From Taenia hydatigena (Eukaryota; Platyhelminthes; Cestoda; Cyclophyllidea; Taeniidae), in NCBI GenBank assembly GCA_036345935.2, contig JADWOT020001570.1, positions 1-64,000 on the forward strand: a DNA stretch of 64,000 nucleotides, read 5' to 3'. Under the pieces are notes generated by a model. The model had not been told where the DNA came from and did no database searches. It saw nothing but the letters and a program-made list of their open reading frames with translations. How positions within the stretch are numbered: position 1 is the first letter of the stretch; every line of letters starts with the position of its first letter. This document shows positions 1 to 10,299 of this stretch, piece after piece. A program made the translations under genes and the position numbers.

Positions 1-619
1 TCCTGCTTCCGTCAATGCCGCTGGTGCCACTGCCGCTGTTACGTATGCGTGGACATCATCGGCGAGGGCATTCGTTCCTTCATCCAACGATTGCTATTGC
101 AAAAACAGTTTCTTAAGTCCTTTGGCGACACAAGAGGTTCAGGTTATTACAGACTCACTGCGAACAATGTGTTTTGTCTAGGTATACAGGTGAATCATCC
201 ATATCAAGTTTCGTGCCTTGGATTTATGCAGTGTCTATGCAGTTAACTTGCTCATCGAAATGCAAGCACTGTCTTGACTTATGCAGGTAACCAAAACCAA
301 ACCAAGGGCGATGTGATTGTAGCAGGTTACATCAATGTTTATTTAAAAGACGTGTTTTTTACGCGAGAAAACAGGGCTGGTAAGATGTTGTTTTTACAGT
401 TATCAGGTTCCTTGTACCCTGAAAAGGTAGGAAGTGTTGGAGGAAAAGATGGAAATGTATTTTGCAGCCTCAAAGTACTAGGAGTAGTCAGTATTTGCGG
501 TTGAACTAATCAGTGGAAAGGCTTGAACGCATTAAAGGGTGTAAATTTTAATTTTGCCAACTGTAATTAGGGAGAGAACGCTGGTTCCTCACCAATGCGA
601 AGGCCTAACTTAGCATTAG

Positions 620-853
620 GAAAGGCGGTTCGGTAAGCACTTTCGAAAGACTGTCGCCTTCACTTCAAAAGTTGTTGGAAGAGGAAGTGTGGCGATTAGG
701 TGCTGTTCAGAGCAATTGAATAGGTCCTTCGTAGTAGCAAGGGACGATGCTTTGAAGTGTGCGTATTTCATAGTCGCTGATGAAGACTGTGGTGCATTCG
801 AGAAAGTTGTGACGAAAGCAGCTAAGGAAACAAATTTTCTAGCAGAAATGTGA
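620..853 (+). CDS. possible terminal exon, unknown protein
   Basis: I do not recognise this frame. It is open for 77 codons, from just after a stop and a possible splice acceptor (ATTAG before base 620) to a TGA at 851-853. The predicted peptide has mixed composition, with four Cys and a balanced mix of Lys, Arg, Asp and Glu in its second half; it ends in FLAEM. No in-frame ATG precedes the run, so it could be coding only as a spliced last exon. Against it: open runs of this length occur by chance dozens of times in a window this size, and no homologous copy is visible elsewhere in the window to test conservation. Confidence 0.2.
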   Translation, partial: ERRFGKHFRKTVAFTSKVVGRGSVAIRCCSEQLNRSFVVARDDALKCAYFIVADEDCGAFEKVVTKAAKETNFLAEM

Positions 854-1345
854 AATTGTGTCTGATTTGGCTCCACCCGGATGTGTGACCAAGGTGGCGC
901 TGATTACAACCATTGCTGAAGTAGTGCTTTAGCCTTGATTTTCTAAATTGGATTTCTTGTAAAAAAAAATGGTTAGGATAATGCAAAGGTAGTAGGATGG
1001 AAATGCCAGTCATGAGATAATGTTTTGTGTTCGTTTATGCGGACTTACAAAGGGTAGTGGTGGGGACGTAGATTTGGATGGAATGAGCCTCCCTTTTGGG
1101 TGTTGGGCGGATGGGAGAGTGGAAGAGGATGAGAAAGTAGTGATGTGTTTGAAATGATGGAAATGGCGTCTTTTGCACTTGTAGCGAGCCAGGCGGCATG
1201 AATGTGTCACGGAGTGGCCTCGTGGACACATTGAGGTGATTGCTCGGACCAATTGTGGGCCTGTACGGGCGGTGTCCTTGGTGGTGGTGGCGGTAGTGCT
1301 GGGGATGGATCCTCTTTCAACGATCTATGGCTTCAATGAGCAGTC
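854..1345. other. no supported gene
   Basis: Only short overlapping open frames on both strands are present. A 50-codon frame around 1,000-1,156 (+) is not distinguishable from chance. No repeat shared with the rest of the window was seen here. Confidence 0.4.
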
Positions 1346-1356
1346 TTGAGGCGCTG

Positions 1357-1400
1357 CTTACCGACTCACTCACCCACCCACCGACCAACTCACTCGCCAG
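1357..1400 (+). repeat. CTCACC-type low-complexity tract
   Basis: Degenerate tandem CTCACCCAC-like units (CACTCACCCACCCACCGACC and neighbours). This explains the Thr/His/Pro-rich start of the overlapping 137-codon open frame, which I therefore do not call as a gene. Confidence 0.6.
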
Positions 1401-1660
1401 CCCATGCCCTGCCCGATGTCGTCGAGGGCATAGGATGCTTGGAAGAGGTGGTTGGAAGCACCCTCACGTCTGTGCAGAAAACCACACTTGAACTTGTTCC
1501 CCTTCCCTGTACTGCCCTGCCCTCCTGTCTTCCTCTCCCTTCTGCCGCCAACGCCGGTGCTGCTTTTGCTCTTTATGCTAATGTGAATACTTTAGTTGTT
1601 GTTATTGCTGCTACCATTGGTAATACTAAACTATTGCTACCGTTGAAACCAGTAAAGGCG

Positions 1661-1689
1661 CCCCCCCTTCCTTCCTTCCTTCCTCCCTT
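1661..1689 (+). repeat. (CTTC)n pyrimidine microsatellite
   Basis: Seven C residues followed by CTTC repeats, then TTTTGCATATGCAG. The long pyrimidine run directly before CAG (1,698-1,700) also makes a textbook-looking splice acceptor. The frame after it (GAT GTG TTG GAT ATT GAG GAG TGG) stays open to 1,959, but I do not recognise the product. Confidence 0.7.
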
Positions 1690-2178
1690 TTGCATATGCA
1701 GGATGTGTTGGATATTGAGGAGTGGGGTAGAGACACCACGCCGCCATTGGATACTGTAGAGTTTATCAAAAACTTGTGGTGGAATGGCGACTGTCAGTGC
1801 TGCGTTGCCCTCAACTTCGATCATTTACCGTATGTTCACAACCATTCTGCAAAGAATGCCTTTCTTGTGTGTTTTACTAGAACCATGCAGATCTCTTGTG
1901 CTACTTCTACAGGACGCCAGTTATGCATCATCCACGTAGTCATTCACAGGAGTGCGTAATAGATACATTGCTGTGACTGATTCTACTGGATGATGATGCA
2001 TGCTTACACGCATGTTTACTCACACGATGGCAATGGGTGGCAGTTACGCCAATTGTAGTCCTCAGTGGAAGTGTCGAAGTCTCGGCTGCGTCTACCTCTC
2101 ACGGGGGGCAAACTTGGCTCCCAGTTTAGCTTTTCTTGGTGCAGGTCTCTCTGTTGTCTAAAAAAACCTCTCGATTAG

Positions 2179-2274
2179 TTTGGTTTCACCATCATCAATC
2201 TCGCTGTGGACTTACGAGATGGTCAGCGTCTGGTGCAAGTCATCAGCAGCACCCTTCTACTTATGTGCTTATAA
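2179..2274 (+). CDS. calponin-homology-like exon fragment (abnormal-spindle type)
   Basis: After a possible splice acceptor (GATTAG, ending at 2,178) the frame reads F-G-F-T-I-I-N-L-A-V-D-L-R-D-G-Q-R-L-V-Q. The core N-L-x-V-D-L-R-D-G-x-R-L matches the conserved helix of calponin-homology (CH) actin-binding domains. The NLAVDL wording is closest to the CH domain of abnormal spindle/ASPM proteins, which bind spindle-pole microtubules. The frame ends at a TAA (2,272-2,274). The next expected element of that family (W-x-L-S then L-R-x-P) is not clearly present, so this is either one exon with its donor near codon 20 or an isolated relic. I found no convincing flanking exons. Confidence 0.35.
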   Translation, partial: FGFTIINLAVDLRDGQRLVQVISSTLLLMCL

Positions 2275-4760
2275 GTAGTTGACGCTTTGGACTCAACCTG
2301 AGTAGGAATGTGGTTGTTTGGTCGAATAGGTTTCCAAATTATTATTTTGAAGTAAATCATCGGCCCTTGTGGCCATCTTCTGCGAGGTGCTGCCGTCCCA
2401 CACTGTCTTGCCTCTGATTGTGTGAGTGAAGTGGAGAGTCTTTTCTCCTTTGTCCGATGTCTTTGTTCTACTGCGTAATCCCGACTGTCATCAACCGCAT
2501 TAGTTTAGGAAGGGCCTACTGCATCAACTTGTTACGTATGTGTTCTGCTTCTCTTGACACTTCAACATTCACATCCACGCATTCGATTGGGCTATCGTCG
2601 GATCCAACGATTCGGGAAGACTCATTGTACTTGGTGACAACCCACAAGTTAATTTAATCCGTTAGTGAAGGTAAGAAGATCGATTTGGAGCCAAGGCGAT
2701 GTTGGATTGAAAAATGTGGGCGAAGCAGAGGTCTCGGAACTGTTGAAGTTGTTTCCTTCACCATGGCCCTTAAGGGGAGGGTGATGCTGCATTTGAGGAA
2801 CTAACCAGATCCACTAGAATCAATTCTGCAATGCTGTACATATATTATTACCGCTACTACTAATTAAAGTTCGCAGACTCATTAGTAGTAGTAGATAGAC
2901 GGTCCTCAATGTAAGCAGTTACCAGTTAGTTGACGTGTAGAATTCGACAATAATTATTGTTATTATAATGGTAAAAATTTATGGTTGTATTGGATGGGGG
3001 AGGAGAAAGCGTCTGTCACGAATGGAGGGAGTACCTCAACGACCAGCAGACCTGCCCAGACTTCCGCTGCAGTAACCACGACTGGCGATGACTGGACCTG
3101 CGCTGCTTTGGCCATTGTAACTCCACTAGCTCATGGCTGCTATGCTTTCGTGACTTTTCTCGTAGGTCCGTACAACCAGTCATTAAGCGCCTCAGCTACT
3201 ATGAATAGTGCAGCTCCCTGTTTGCGTTCATCAAAAAGGCTGTTTATTTTCTGTCGCAAACTGCCGTAAACAAATGTTAAATGGCAACGGACTAACGATG
3301 TTAGCATTTGCATTCGTCTTCATCGACACTGAAAGGGGTTTACCCCTGTGAGGTAGGCAATCGCGAATCACTGAACTGCAATGATACCTATCGTGGTAAG
3401 GAATAAAAGACAGCGTTGTAATGCTGAATGTGCCTTCAAATCCTCAGTGAGGGACGCTGCTGTTTCGAGCTACACATCTAGCCACAAACCATACATTTGT
3501 CAGGCAGTTGCCTGATTGGCCAAAATATTACCACGCCTTACTGAAATCTCATCAAAGAATCTCACCAGTTTAGAAAGTTAGCAAGCTCTTAGTAACTACT
3601 CCTACTCTTAAAATCCAGGTGGGAATATCGAATGAAGCTACTACCTGTAACAGGTGACTTGCTCGAATATGCGGTCCCGCTCATGCCTGAATGACCCATG
3701 ACTTGGCACAAAGCAATTGTCTTGTGCACCCCATATTTACTATCTTTTGAGTGTGGTGAATCGTGTAAAGGGAGGTCAGATTACCACCAACGCATGACGA
3801 AATGGGCCAGCGATGAAAACTTGCCTATCGTGGACAGTCGTCTCTGTGTGCAATATTGTTGCCTGTTTAAGGCAGGCGCATCAAAATCTTAAATCGTTTC
3901 GGCCATGCAACGTGTGTGTATGCGTGTTTGCACACCAGGCAGGCGGGCGGTAGCTTGGCAAGCACTTATTCTCTATGGGGCAGTGCATGTTGTAGAGGTT
4001 GAGTGATAGGTTATCATCATAGACTTACAATTACATACGTAAATGCCATTCTCCCCTTCCTTTTGTCTTCCTCCCGGCGGGAGAGGGGCGTTGTGTGGAT
4101 AACGACTCAATGACCCTGAAACTAGCCAGTGACTTTCATTCACACCTGGGCGCCATGGAATGACCTTGAGCCTAGCCAATGCCATTCTTCAATGGTCACT
4201 TTCCTCCAGAAGAGCTGAGCTGCTATTGAGAACAAGAAACATCGGAGTTCTGCAAAAAAGAAAAAAAATGCAGTGCATAAGGCATAACAAAAAGATTTTG
4301 AAAATATCTTATAAAAAGGAGCACGCATAATATTGCGCAATTAAATATAGCTGTAGATTACTTCTTCAATCAGATGACGTAGCAGTAATGCCAACCAGGA
4401 GTCAAAATCATTTTACGAACATAGTAGGCATCAGAGAGCAATGAATACAACTGCTTCACTACAATAACTGTTGTACTGTTATTGAATGTGGTTAGAGATG
4501 AAAGCCATCCGTTCGGTTGCTTAGATTTAGTCGTGTTGAGCATTGATATGTTGTAATAAAGTGCATTTTAGAAGGATATGCCATTTCAGGAGAAGTGATT
4601 TGAAGGAAGACAATCGGTTGTGGGCTGGAAGGGTCTGTAGACGATGGTTTGCGCCAAATTAACTGGGAAGTAGTGTCAGTGATGGTTGCGGTTATTGCGC
4701 TGGTAGTGTTACCGGTGATTTTGTCTGGAAATAGGTAAGGGTGATTACACCGATGCTCCA
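2275..4760. other. no supported gene
   Basis: Short open frames only. The longest (2,985-3,269, 94 codons) has no recognisable domain, signal peptide or duplicate. No tandem array or RNA gene was seen. Confidence 0.4.
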
Positions 4761-4849
4761 CTGAATGCAAATTTCGCAGTTGCATTTGCGTGGACATGCG
4801 CTGTTACATTTGACACCCATTCGACAGATCGAGAAGTAAATGGGTAAGT

Positions 4850-4965
4850 GGGACGCAATGCGAGGTAATTGCAAGTAGGAGAAGAAGGCAGACCAGGCTG
4901 GACTGCGATCACGTGCTGCAGTATGGGGTTGTTAATCTCAGTTACAGGCTTGTGAGCTGACTGCC
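4850..4965 (-). pseudogene. relic of the cationic secreted-peptide family (signal-peptide part)
   Basis: On the minus strand this stretch aligns by eye with the start of the intact gene at 8,307. CAGCCTGGTCTGCCTTCTTC corresponds to the intact gene's GAGCCTGGTCTGTCTTCTTC, followed by the same CTCCTxCTxGCA leader codons. The bases before it also resemble the intact gene's 5' leader. The initiator ATG is missing and one extra base shifts the leader frame, so it cannot encode the leader. Similarity fades about 60 bp into the coding part; the cationic C-terminus was not found. Confidence 0.5.
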
Positions 4966-6039
4966 GCATTTGCTTAGCTCTCCGAAATCACGGTATGTGC
5001 TACTAGGTCGGATGAATGCACATAAATATTGCCACAGAGAGCAAGTGCTGTGGGATTCAATCCGGCGTCGTTTGATACACATTTGCACTGATGGGAGCGC
5101 AAGCGTCGCTGCTACGTGATGAACCCAACAAATGCGAACATTTGGCATTCTCGTGTCAATGAATACAATTGTGGATTATTGGGATTTACTGCACGACAGG
5201 ACATTAAAATGAAGAGTGCAGCATGACAGAATGCTAGTAACTATTCCAACAGAGAGTATTTTAAGTTCCCTGCTTCGTGGTTATCTACAGAGATGGCTTT
5301 TCATTACACACTTGTTTCGATGCTTGTTGAATCAGCTGATGGAGGTGAGAGACGCTCCGCAGATGATTTCAAAGACAATGCGAGCTAATCCAGCATCGTT
5401 ACGCCCGTCAAGAAACGACAAACGAGAACATGTTCTGTGGCATAATGTCGAAGAGACGTTAAATTTTACGATTGTGTTTTTGTAGATTCAGTGTTCAGAC
5501 CCATACAGGAACGGCCAAACATCTAACATCGTTGATTTTATTGAGTTACCCTCTTAAAAGTATTTGTGCGACCTCAATCCACGTGGTCTAATGTACACGG
5601 CTCTGTGGTGCGTGCTGTGCAACGATTGCCCCATCGTCACTTACTAGCGCTTTTTCAATTTCTCCTACTTTTCTTTAAGGCAAAATAGTAACCGCTCCTT
5701 AGGTTAATAGGTTCTTCCGTTTGTTTGATGCCAGGTCATCTTCAGGATCTCATAACAGAGGGAACCCGGGGGAGGAGAAATATCCAGGTCTCGACGGAAC
5801 CATGTTGGTATTGGCGCAGATAAAGACCTGAGTGTATTCCACAAAAATCAAGTTTTTCTGAATTCGAAAACCGACCCACTCATGCCTAGTTGTTTCGTCG
5901 TCTTGATATTTAATTGCCATCCACCATTAAGACTTCTTCAGTTTCAGCTAGGGAGCATTTTAGGCAACTCCTTCAACAGTGTCAAGGACTCAGGCTATTT
6001 GAAAGCAGTTAAACAGTCAACGAAACTGGACTTTCACGA

Positions 6040-6402
6040 CAATGTGGTCATTTAGCCAAACCCATTATCTAAGGCGCCTTAAGGAGCCGTCGGATATCAT
6101 TACCCACCCTTTGGTAAGCACGACTAATCCTCCGTCGAAAGCTACGTCATCCAGCTGGCACAAAGCCATCCCCACCTACCAGCTTCATCGGATTTGTCAA
6201 TCAGCATCTCTCGTCCCTCATTCTTTTCAACGTCTCCCTTTCAGTTGACCACTCCCTCGCTATCTAGACTGTTAGGTACCCCAGGCAGATCCAGCTCCGA
6301 ATTCCGTGCACTCTTGCTATCTGGCGCTACTGCTGAAGAGGCGCGATATGGAGCGAGCGCAAGGAGGAGAAGAAGGGAAACCAGGCCCAATTGTGATCGG
6401 AT
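6040..6402 (-). pseudogene. decayed copy of the cationic secreted-peptide gene
   Basis: The minus strand aligns along most of its length with the intact gene at 8,307-8,654. The codon matching the start is ATC (6,402-6,400) instead of ATG. The leader that follows still reads L-G-L-V-S-L-L-L-L-L-A-L-A, and the VAPD motif of the pro-region start is kept. The frame then stops at TGA (6,243-6,241), before the cationic part. The region matching the intact gene's Arg-rich C-terminus is still visible as DNA (GCCAGCTGGATGACGTAGCT onward, to about 6,040) but holds several stops. It is the second member of the family in 2 kb, on the opposite strand to the intact copy, and shows that the family duplicated before it decayed. 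Confidence 0.7.
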
Positions 6403-6635
6403 GTTGTAGTTCAGTGATGCCTAAGGCAACCGCGTCTGGAAAGGGTTTGCACCACCTACACTACGTGCCTGCAAGCCTAGTAATGCGCTTGCCTAACTAA
6501 CCGAAGTCATTGTTCATACGAGTAGGCGACAAAAATGTCTGAAGTACATCGAAAACGGGATGCTGTGCAAATGGATTCGTCAGAGGGTTCACCTAGCACT
6601 ATGCTTCTAAGTCCAAAACCAAAAGTCGAGAATAT

Positions 6636-6730
6636 TACCTACTAGCTGCAACTACTCCAAATAACGTTAAAGTTGCCGAAAAATTACTAAGACGCTATGC
6701 ACATAATTACAGTCTCATGTCACTCAAGAG
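6636..6730 (+). repeat. 95-bp direct repeat, copy 1
   Basis: Begins near TAGCTGCAACTACTCCAAAT and runs through GCACATAATTACAGTCTC. It is matched at 7,594-7,685 in the same orientation at roughly 85% identity by eye. The copies are about 960 bp apart, and between them lies a member of the dispersed repeat family at 6,965. Confidence 0.7.
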
Positions 6731-6964
6731 GAAAAGTTGGTCATGCACTAGATCCGCCCCGAACTACTGTGATTACCACATGAGAGAAATGCAGGTATGC
6801 AAGCACCTCGTGTTTTGTGACTAGGCAGTCATCAATTGTGACAGAGGTCGTACATGGTGGAACCACATCCCAATAATGCCAACCCGGAACGAACTAGATT
6901 CTCATAAGAGTGAATGATTGTAGAAGTAGGACCGCCTTGATTTCCTTGTTACAAGTAGATTGAG

Positions 6965-7200
6965 AGCAAGAAGCAAGCGCTCTTTATTGGTGAAGCAGCA
7001 AACAGGGCAGAGCGACGAGAGCTGCGCCGATTTGGAAAGTAAACTTTTCCATCCAAGGCAGATGACGACGGTTCCGTGGCATGAAGCGTGTTTGTCGAAC
7101 ACTTCGCATCTAACATTGAGGACTACTTACTTGAGTATCAGTAAGCATCGATGTGCTTGGGTTACTGCTCGTAAGTGTGAAGACAACGACTTAAGTTTTG
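6965..7200 (+). repeat. dispersed repeat family R, member
   Basis: Contains the family's marker segments: GCAAGCGCTCTTTATTGGTG, GGCAGATGACGACGGTTCCG, and TCGAACACTTCGCATCTAAC followed by a GAGGACTACTTA block. The same ordered segments recur at about 15.4, 17.8, 19.3, 23.7 and 27.9 kb, and on the minus strand at 9.6 kb. The member holds no long reading frame of its own. Confidence 0.6.
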
Positions 7201-7593
7201 CGTGCACGGCAGCGAGTGGTCAGGAAGGCAATGTGAGTCGCCGTAGGCGAACTAGGCAAGATAAGATCAGAGGTCCAGATGGTCGAAGTAAACATGGACA
7301 GAATACGACGAATCCAGCAAATAGTGCGATGCTAATCAAAAGCTCCCTTTCGACTCTTAATTAAATTCAGGGTGTATTTGGTAGCCATGTTGGGAGAGTG
7401 AGCGATAGACTGAGGTGAGGAGAGCAAATGGTCAAAGAAGAGACATGGGAGAAAGTAGGTTGATGCGATTTGCAGCTGAATCGAAGGGAGCATGCAGCAA
7501 AGTGTTCATAGACTTGAATGCATAGGTTTGCAAATTGTGGGATCATTACATTCACTAAATTAGTGGCCAACAGATTTAGTGCCATTCCACTAA

Positions 7594-7685
7594 ATGTCAT
7601 CCAATAGCTGCAGATACCCCAAATAACGCTAAAGTCACCGAAAAATTTTAAGACGTTATGCGCATAATTACAGTCTCCTGTCATC
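7594..7685 (+). repeat. 95-bp direct repeat, copy 2
   Basis: Second copy of the unit at 6,636-6,730 (TAGCTGCAGATACCCCAAAT through GCGCATAATTACAGTCTC). Flanking sequences differ on both sides, so the repeat is bounded. Confidence 0.7.
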
Positions 7686-8235
7686 AGAAATAATTATTGA
7701 GTTCTGGCGTCCTAAAATTTCACAACATCTTTCGAAGAACTTTATACAAGGAGTCTCCGCTAAAATGGTGGTACATGCTCATTCGCACAATATCGGCCGT
7801 GAACAAATATGCAAATAAATTAAACATGAAAAGCATTTATTTCATTACAGACGACACATACAGGGCGAAATGCATCAGACAGGAAAATCGTGCAAAGTAA
7901 TGTTCCAAAGCCTAGACAATGCTCAATCGCGGGCTGCTTTTCTGGGTTGCTAGACAGTTTTGCTGGAAGAGTTATGTAAGACGAACTCGCTTCCTCTTGA
8001 ACTATGTCGCGTGCTATTGTTCCTATAATAAGCACAAGACTGTGGAAGCTGTAAAATTTAATGAGACATCGGAATGCTCTTCCTGCCGAACAGCAATTTC
8101 GCTGCGGCAAATTCTGACAGAAGATGTCCCACAGTACTATTCATGATAAGTTGCACCAGTGGAATTTGTCGTTATTTCCTGGCGATGAAGATCATCGTCA
8201 TAACATTGCAGGTAGCGCTTATGCTTGGTGAAGCA

Positions 8236-8241
8236 TATAAA
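8236..8241 (+). promoter_or_regulatory. TATA box of the cationic-peptide gene
   Basis: TATAAA lies 66 bases before the start codon at 8,307. Transcription starting about 30 bases downstream would give a 5' leader of about 40 bases. The TATA sits in sequence that partly aligns with the upstream region of the 6.4-kb relic. Confidence 0.5.
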
Positions 8242-8306
8242 TGCGTAACGTGGGTGTTGTACACCATTTACGCACCCAGTCGCCGCAAATACCACCAAAG
8301 CACAGA

Positions 8307-8654
8307 ATGCTATCACACTGGAGCCTGGTCTGTCTTCTTCTCCTCCTCGCATTCGCCTCACATCGAGTGTCTCCTGCTGTAGTGCCAGACGGTGAGACTG
8401 CACGAAAATTGGAAGCAGACCTGTTTGAGGCACTTGATCTCCCGAATGATGAGGTATTTACTGAGTCAAAGAAAGATTTATTGGTGCACCAACCCTATAA
8501 AACTGATGAGCGGAGGGATGTTCTCATGCCAGCTGCATGGCGTCGTTTTCGAGAAAGGCTGAGGCGTGCTATTCGAAGGATCGGTGATGGTGTCCGGAGG
8601 TTCATCAGAAAGCATGGAGATGTCCTCATCCCCATTATCCTTCAAAGCCTTTGA
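8307..8654 (+). CDS. secreted cationic amphipathic peptide precursor (antimicrobial-peptide-like)
   Basis: A 115-residue protein from one uninterrupted frame. Residues 1-25 form a signal peptide: L-V-C-L-L-L-L-L-A-F core, then a small-residue cleavage region. Residues 26-76 form a pro-region rich in Asp and Glu, with a basic pair at 69-70 (DERR) that could be a processing site. Residues 77-104 are strongly basic, with 11 Arg and one Lys against one Glu and one Asp, spaced W-R-R-F-R-E-R-L-R-R-A-I as an amphipathic helix. A G-D-G hinge at 93-95 and a second basic stretch follow. The tail V-L-I-P-I-I-L-Q-S-L is hydrophobic. A Trp near the start of a cationic helix, a Gly hinge and a hydrophobic tail are the layout of cecropins and of some cathelicidins; I see layout, not clear homology. 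I chose the ATG at 8,307 rather than 8,241 because the signal peptide begins there and because a TATA box overlaps the earlier start. Two decayed paralogues lie at 6.4 and 4.9 kb. Likely role: membrane-active host-defence peptide (inference). Confidence 0.7.
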   Translation: MLSHWSLVCLLLLLAFASHRVSPAVVPDGETARKLEADLFEALDLPNDEVFTESKKDLLVHQPYKTDERRDVLMPAAWRRFRERLRRAIRRIGDGVRRFIRKHGDVLIPIILQSL

Positions 8655-9039
8655 AGACAACGCCGCAGGAGCGAGCAGGTGTTTGCAAGTAGCCTTACTC
8701 TGTGCTGCTGTAAGTTCATTTTGCTTAAAAGCTTCTTCGTTGGAATTGAAGGTAATTCAGTAAAGTACGATGATGAAATGTTGAGATTTCTAAATGCATC
8801 TATGCATGAATGACATTCGATCTCTGATTGGGACACTTTGAGGCTGCAGACTTCGAAGAACTTCACTATTAAATTAATTGTTAAGAAGGATAGTATATGA
8901 ACTGATTATTTACAAACAGTTCTCCCATTTCTTTTTCCGTTAAGAATGCATTGGCAGTGGCTCTAAGATCACCTCGACAACCACTGGTGCAGGATAGTTG
9001 AGATGCAGACTAAGTTGAATGAACGAAAGGTTTAATCAA

Positions 9040-9045
9040 AATAAA
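9040..9045 (+). terminator. candidate polyadenylation signal
   Basis: AATAAA, 386 bases after the stop of the cationic-peptide gene and the first canonical hexamer I see after it on that strand. Unproven. Confidence 0.3.
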
Positions 9046-9569
9046 TATTTCTGAGAATCAAATCTGTGACCGTTTACAACAGTAGGACTACTAGAATCAA
9101 GCCAAATTATGATATATACTTACGTCTTGAACACTGCATAATGAGCAATGATGGAATGAAACTACCTCCAACGGAATGTGTGTCCATTAGACTGGTCGGC
9201 CACAGGTGTAGTGCGTAAACATAAGGCGCGCAGACCTTATCTCGCATTAATACACTCAGTTAAGTATTTGCTTATCTTTCTGAAATCACTGTTTATGCGC
9301 TTAGGCGAACCGAATAAACTTAATTATGCCTCGGAGAGCAAACGCCGAATAAGCCAACATCCGCTGATATCCAGTAGTCCTAATGAATGCGTAAACATCG
9401 CTGCATTATGGTGAGCCTTACAAGCGCAAATGATCAGCCAATCGACGGTCACAGCTGGACGCAAAATGATGACGTAGGCACATGCGTCCCTCTGCTAATT
9501 TGGACGACCAGGATGACTATCGCATCACTCACTAACGTTGACAGTTCTGAAGTGGTCTTATCATATCGG

Positions 9570-9850
9570 CACATCCATTATTTATGCACTTGACTAAGCA
9601 GTCCTCCATGTTAGGCTAGAAGCGTTTGTTGAATGCGCCTCTAGCTACCAAATGTCGTCTTCTGCCTTTAGGGAAGTAAAGACCTCACCAAACCAGCATC
9701 ATAACACCGATGGAAAGTACTCCTTGCCTGCCCTCACTCTACTCATTTTGAGGAAACTAAGGCTCCCACAGCAACCAACGAACCGATTAAAATGTGTGGC
9801 AGACTCAGCTTTCATTCCTTCAAAACGGGCAGAGTGATAGCGAGCAGCGA
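9570..9850 (-). repeat. dispersed repeat family R, member (minus)
   Basis: The reverse complement contains the family's ordered blocks: GAAGACGAC, an AACGCTTCTAGCCTAACATG block, then GGACTGCTTAGTCAAG. The sequence near AAAATGTGTGGCAGACTCAG (9,790) is shared with the minus-strand member at 15.6 kb, so the unit is at least 280 bp here. Confidence 0.55.
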
Positions 9851-10299
9851 GCATACTTCACTTGTGACAATGAGTGGAGTAGCGTGATGAGTGCAAAGCT
9901 GGTTCAGAGAGCCGATTTCTTTCTCAAAGAAAGATCACTACGATTCCACATAGAGGATTGTATTTGCTATGCTCTACTCTCCCAACAATGGCGACTAAAT
10001 AGTCAGGCATGCATATTGCAAGTGTGTTGATGTGCTGATTAGACTAACTAGCCATCCTCATCAGTGGATGATGCAGCAACCGACCTGGCCACCCATATCA
10101 GTAGGACGGCAACACTACCAAACACGGAGACAGCGGCGTACAGTACCAGCAACAAGCTTTCTCTTAACGTGCTTAAGCCTCATCACATCACCTCGTTAAT
10201 CATGTCGATGGTGATGGAAAATGTCGCCTACCCGTATTCAAGCTATTTTATTTCGGAAAAATAATGGCTGTGGAAGGGCAAGTAAACCATATGCCTATT

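Noticed and set aside
1346..1759. 137-codon plus-strand frame
   Set aside because: Much of it is translated from CTCACC-type and CTTC-type simple sequence; composition is low-complexity.
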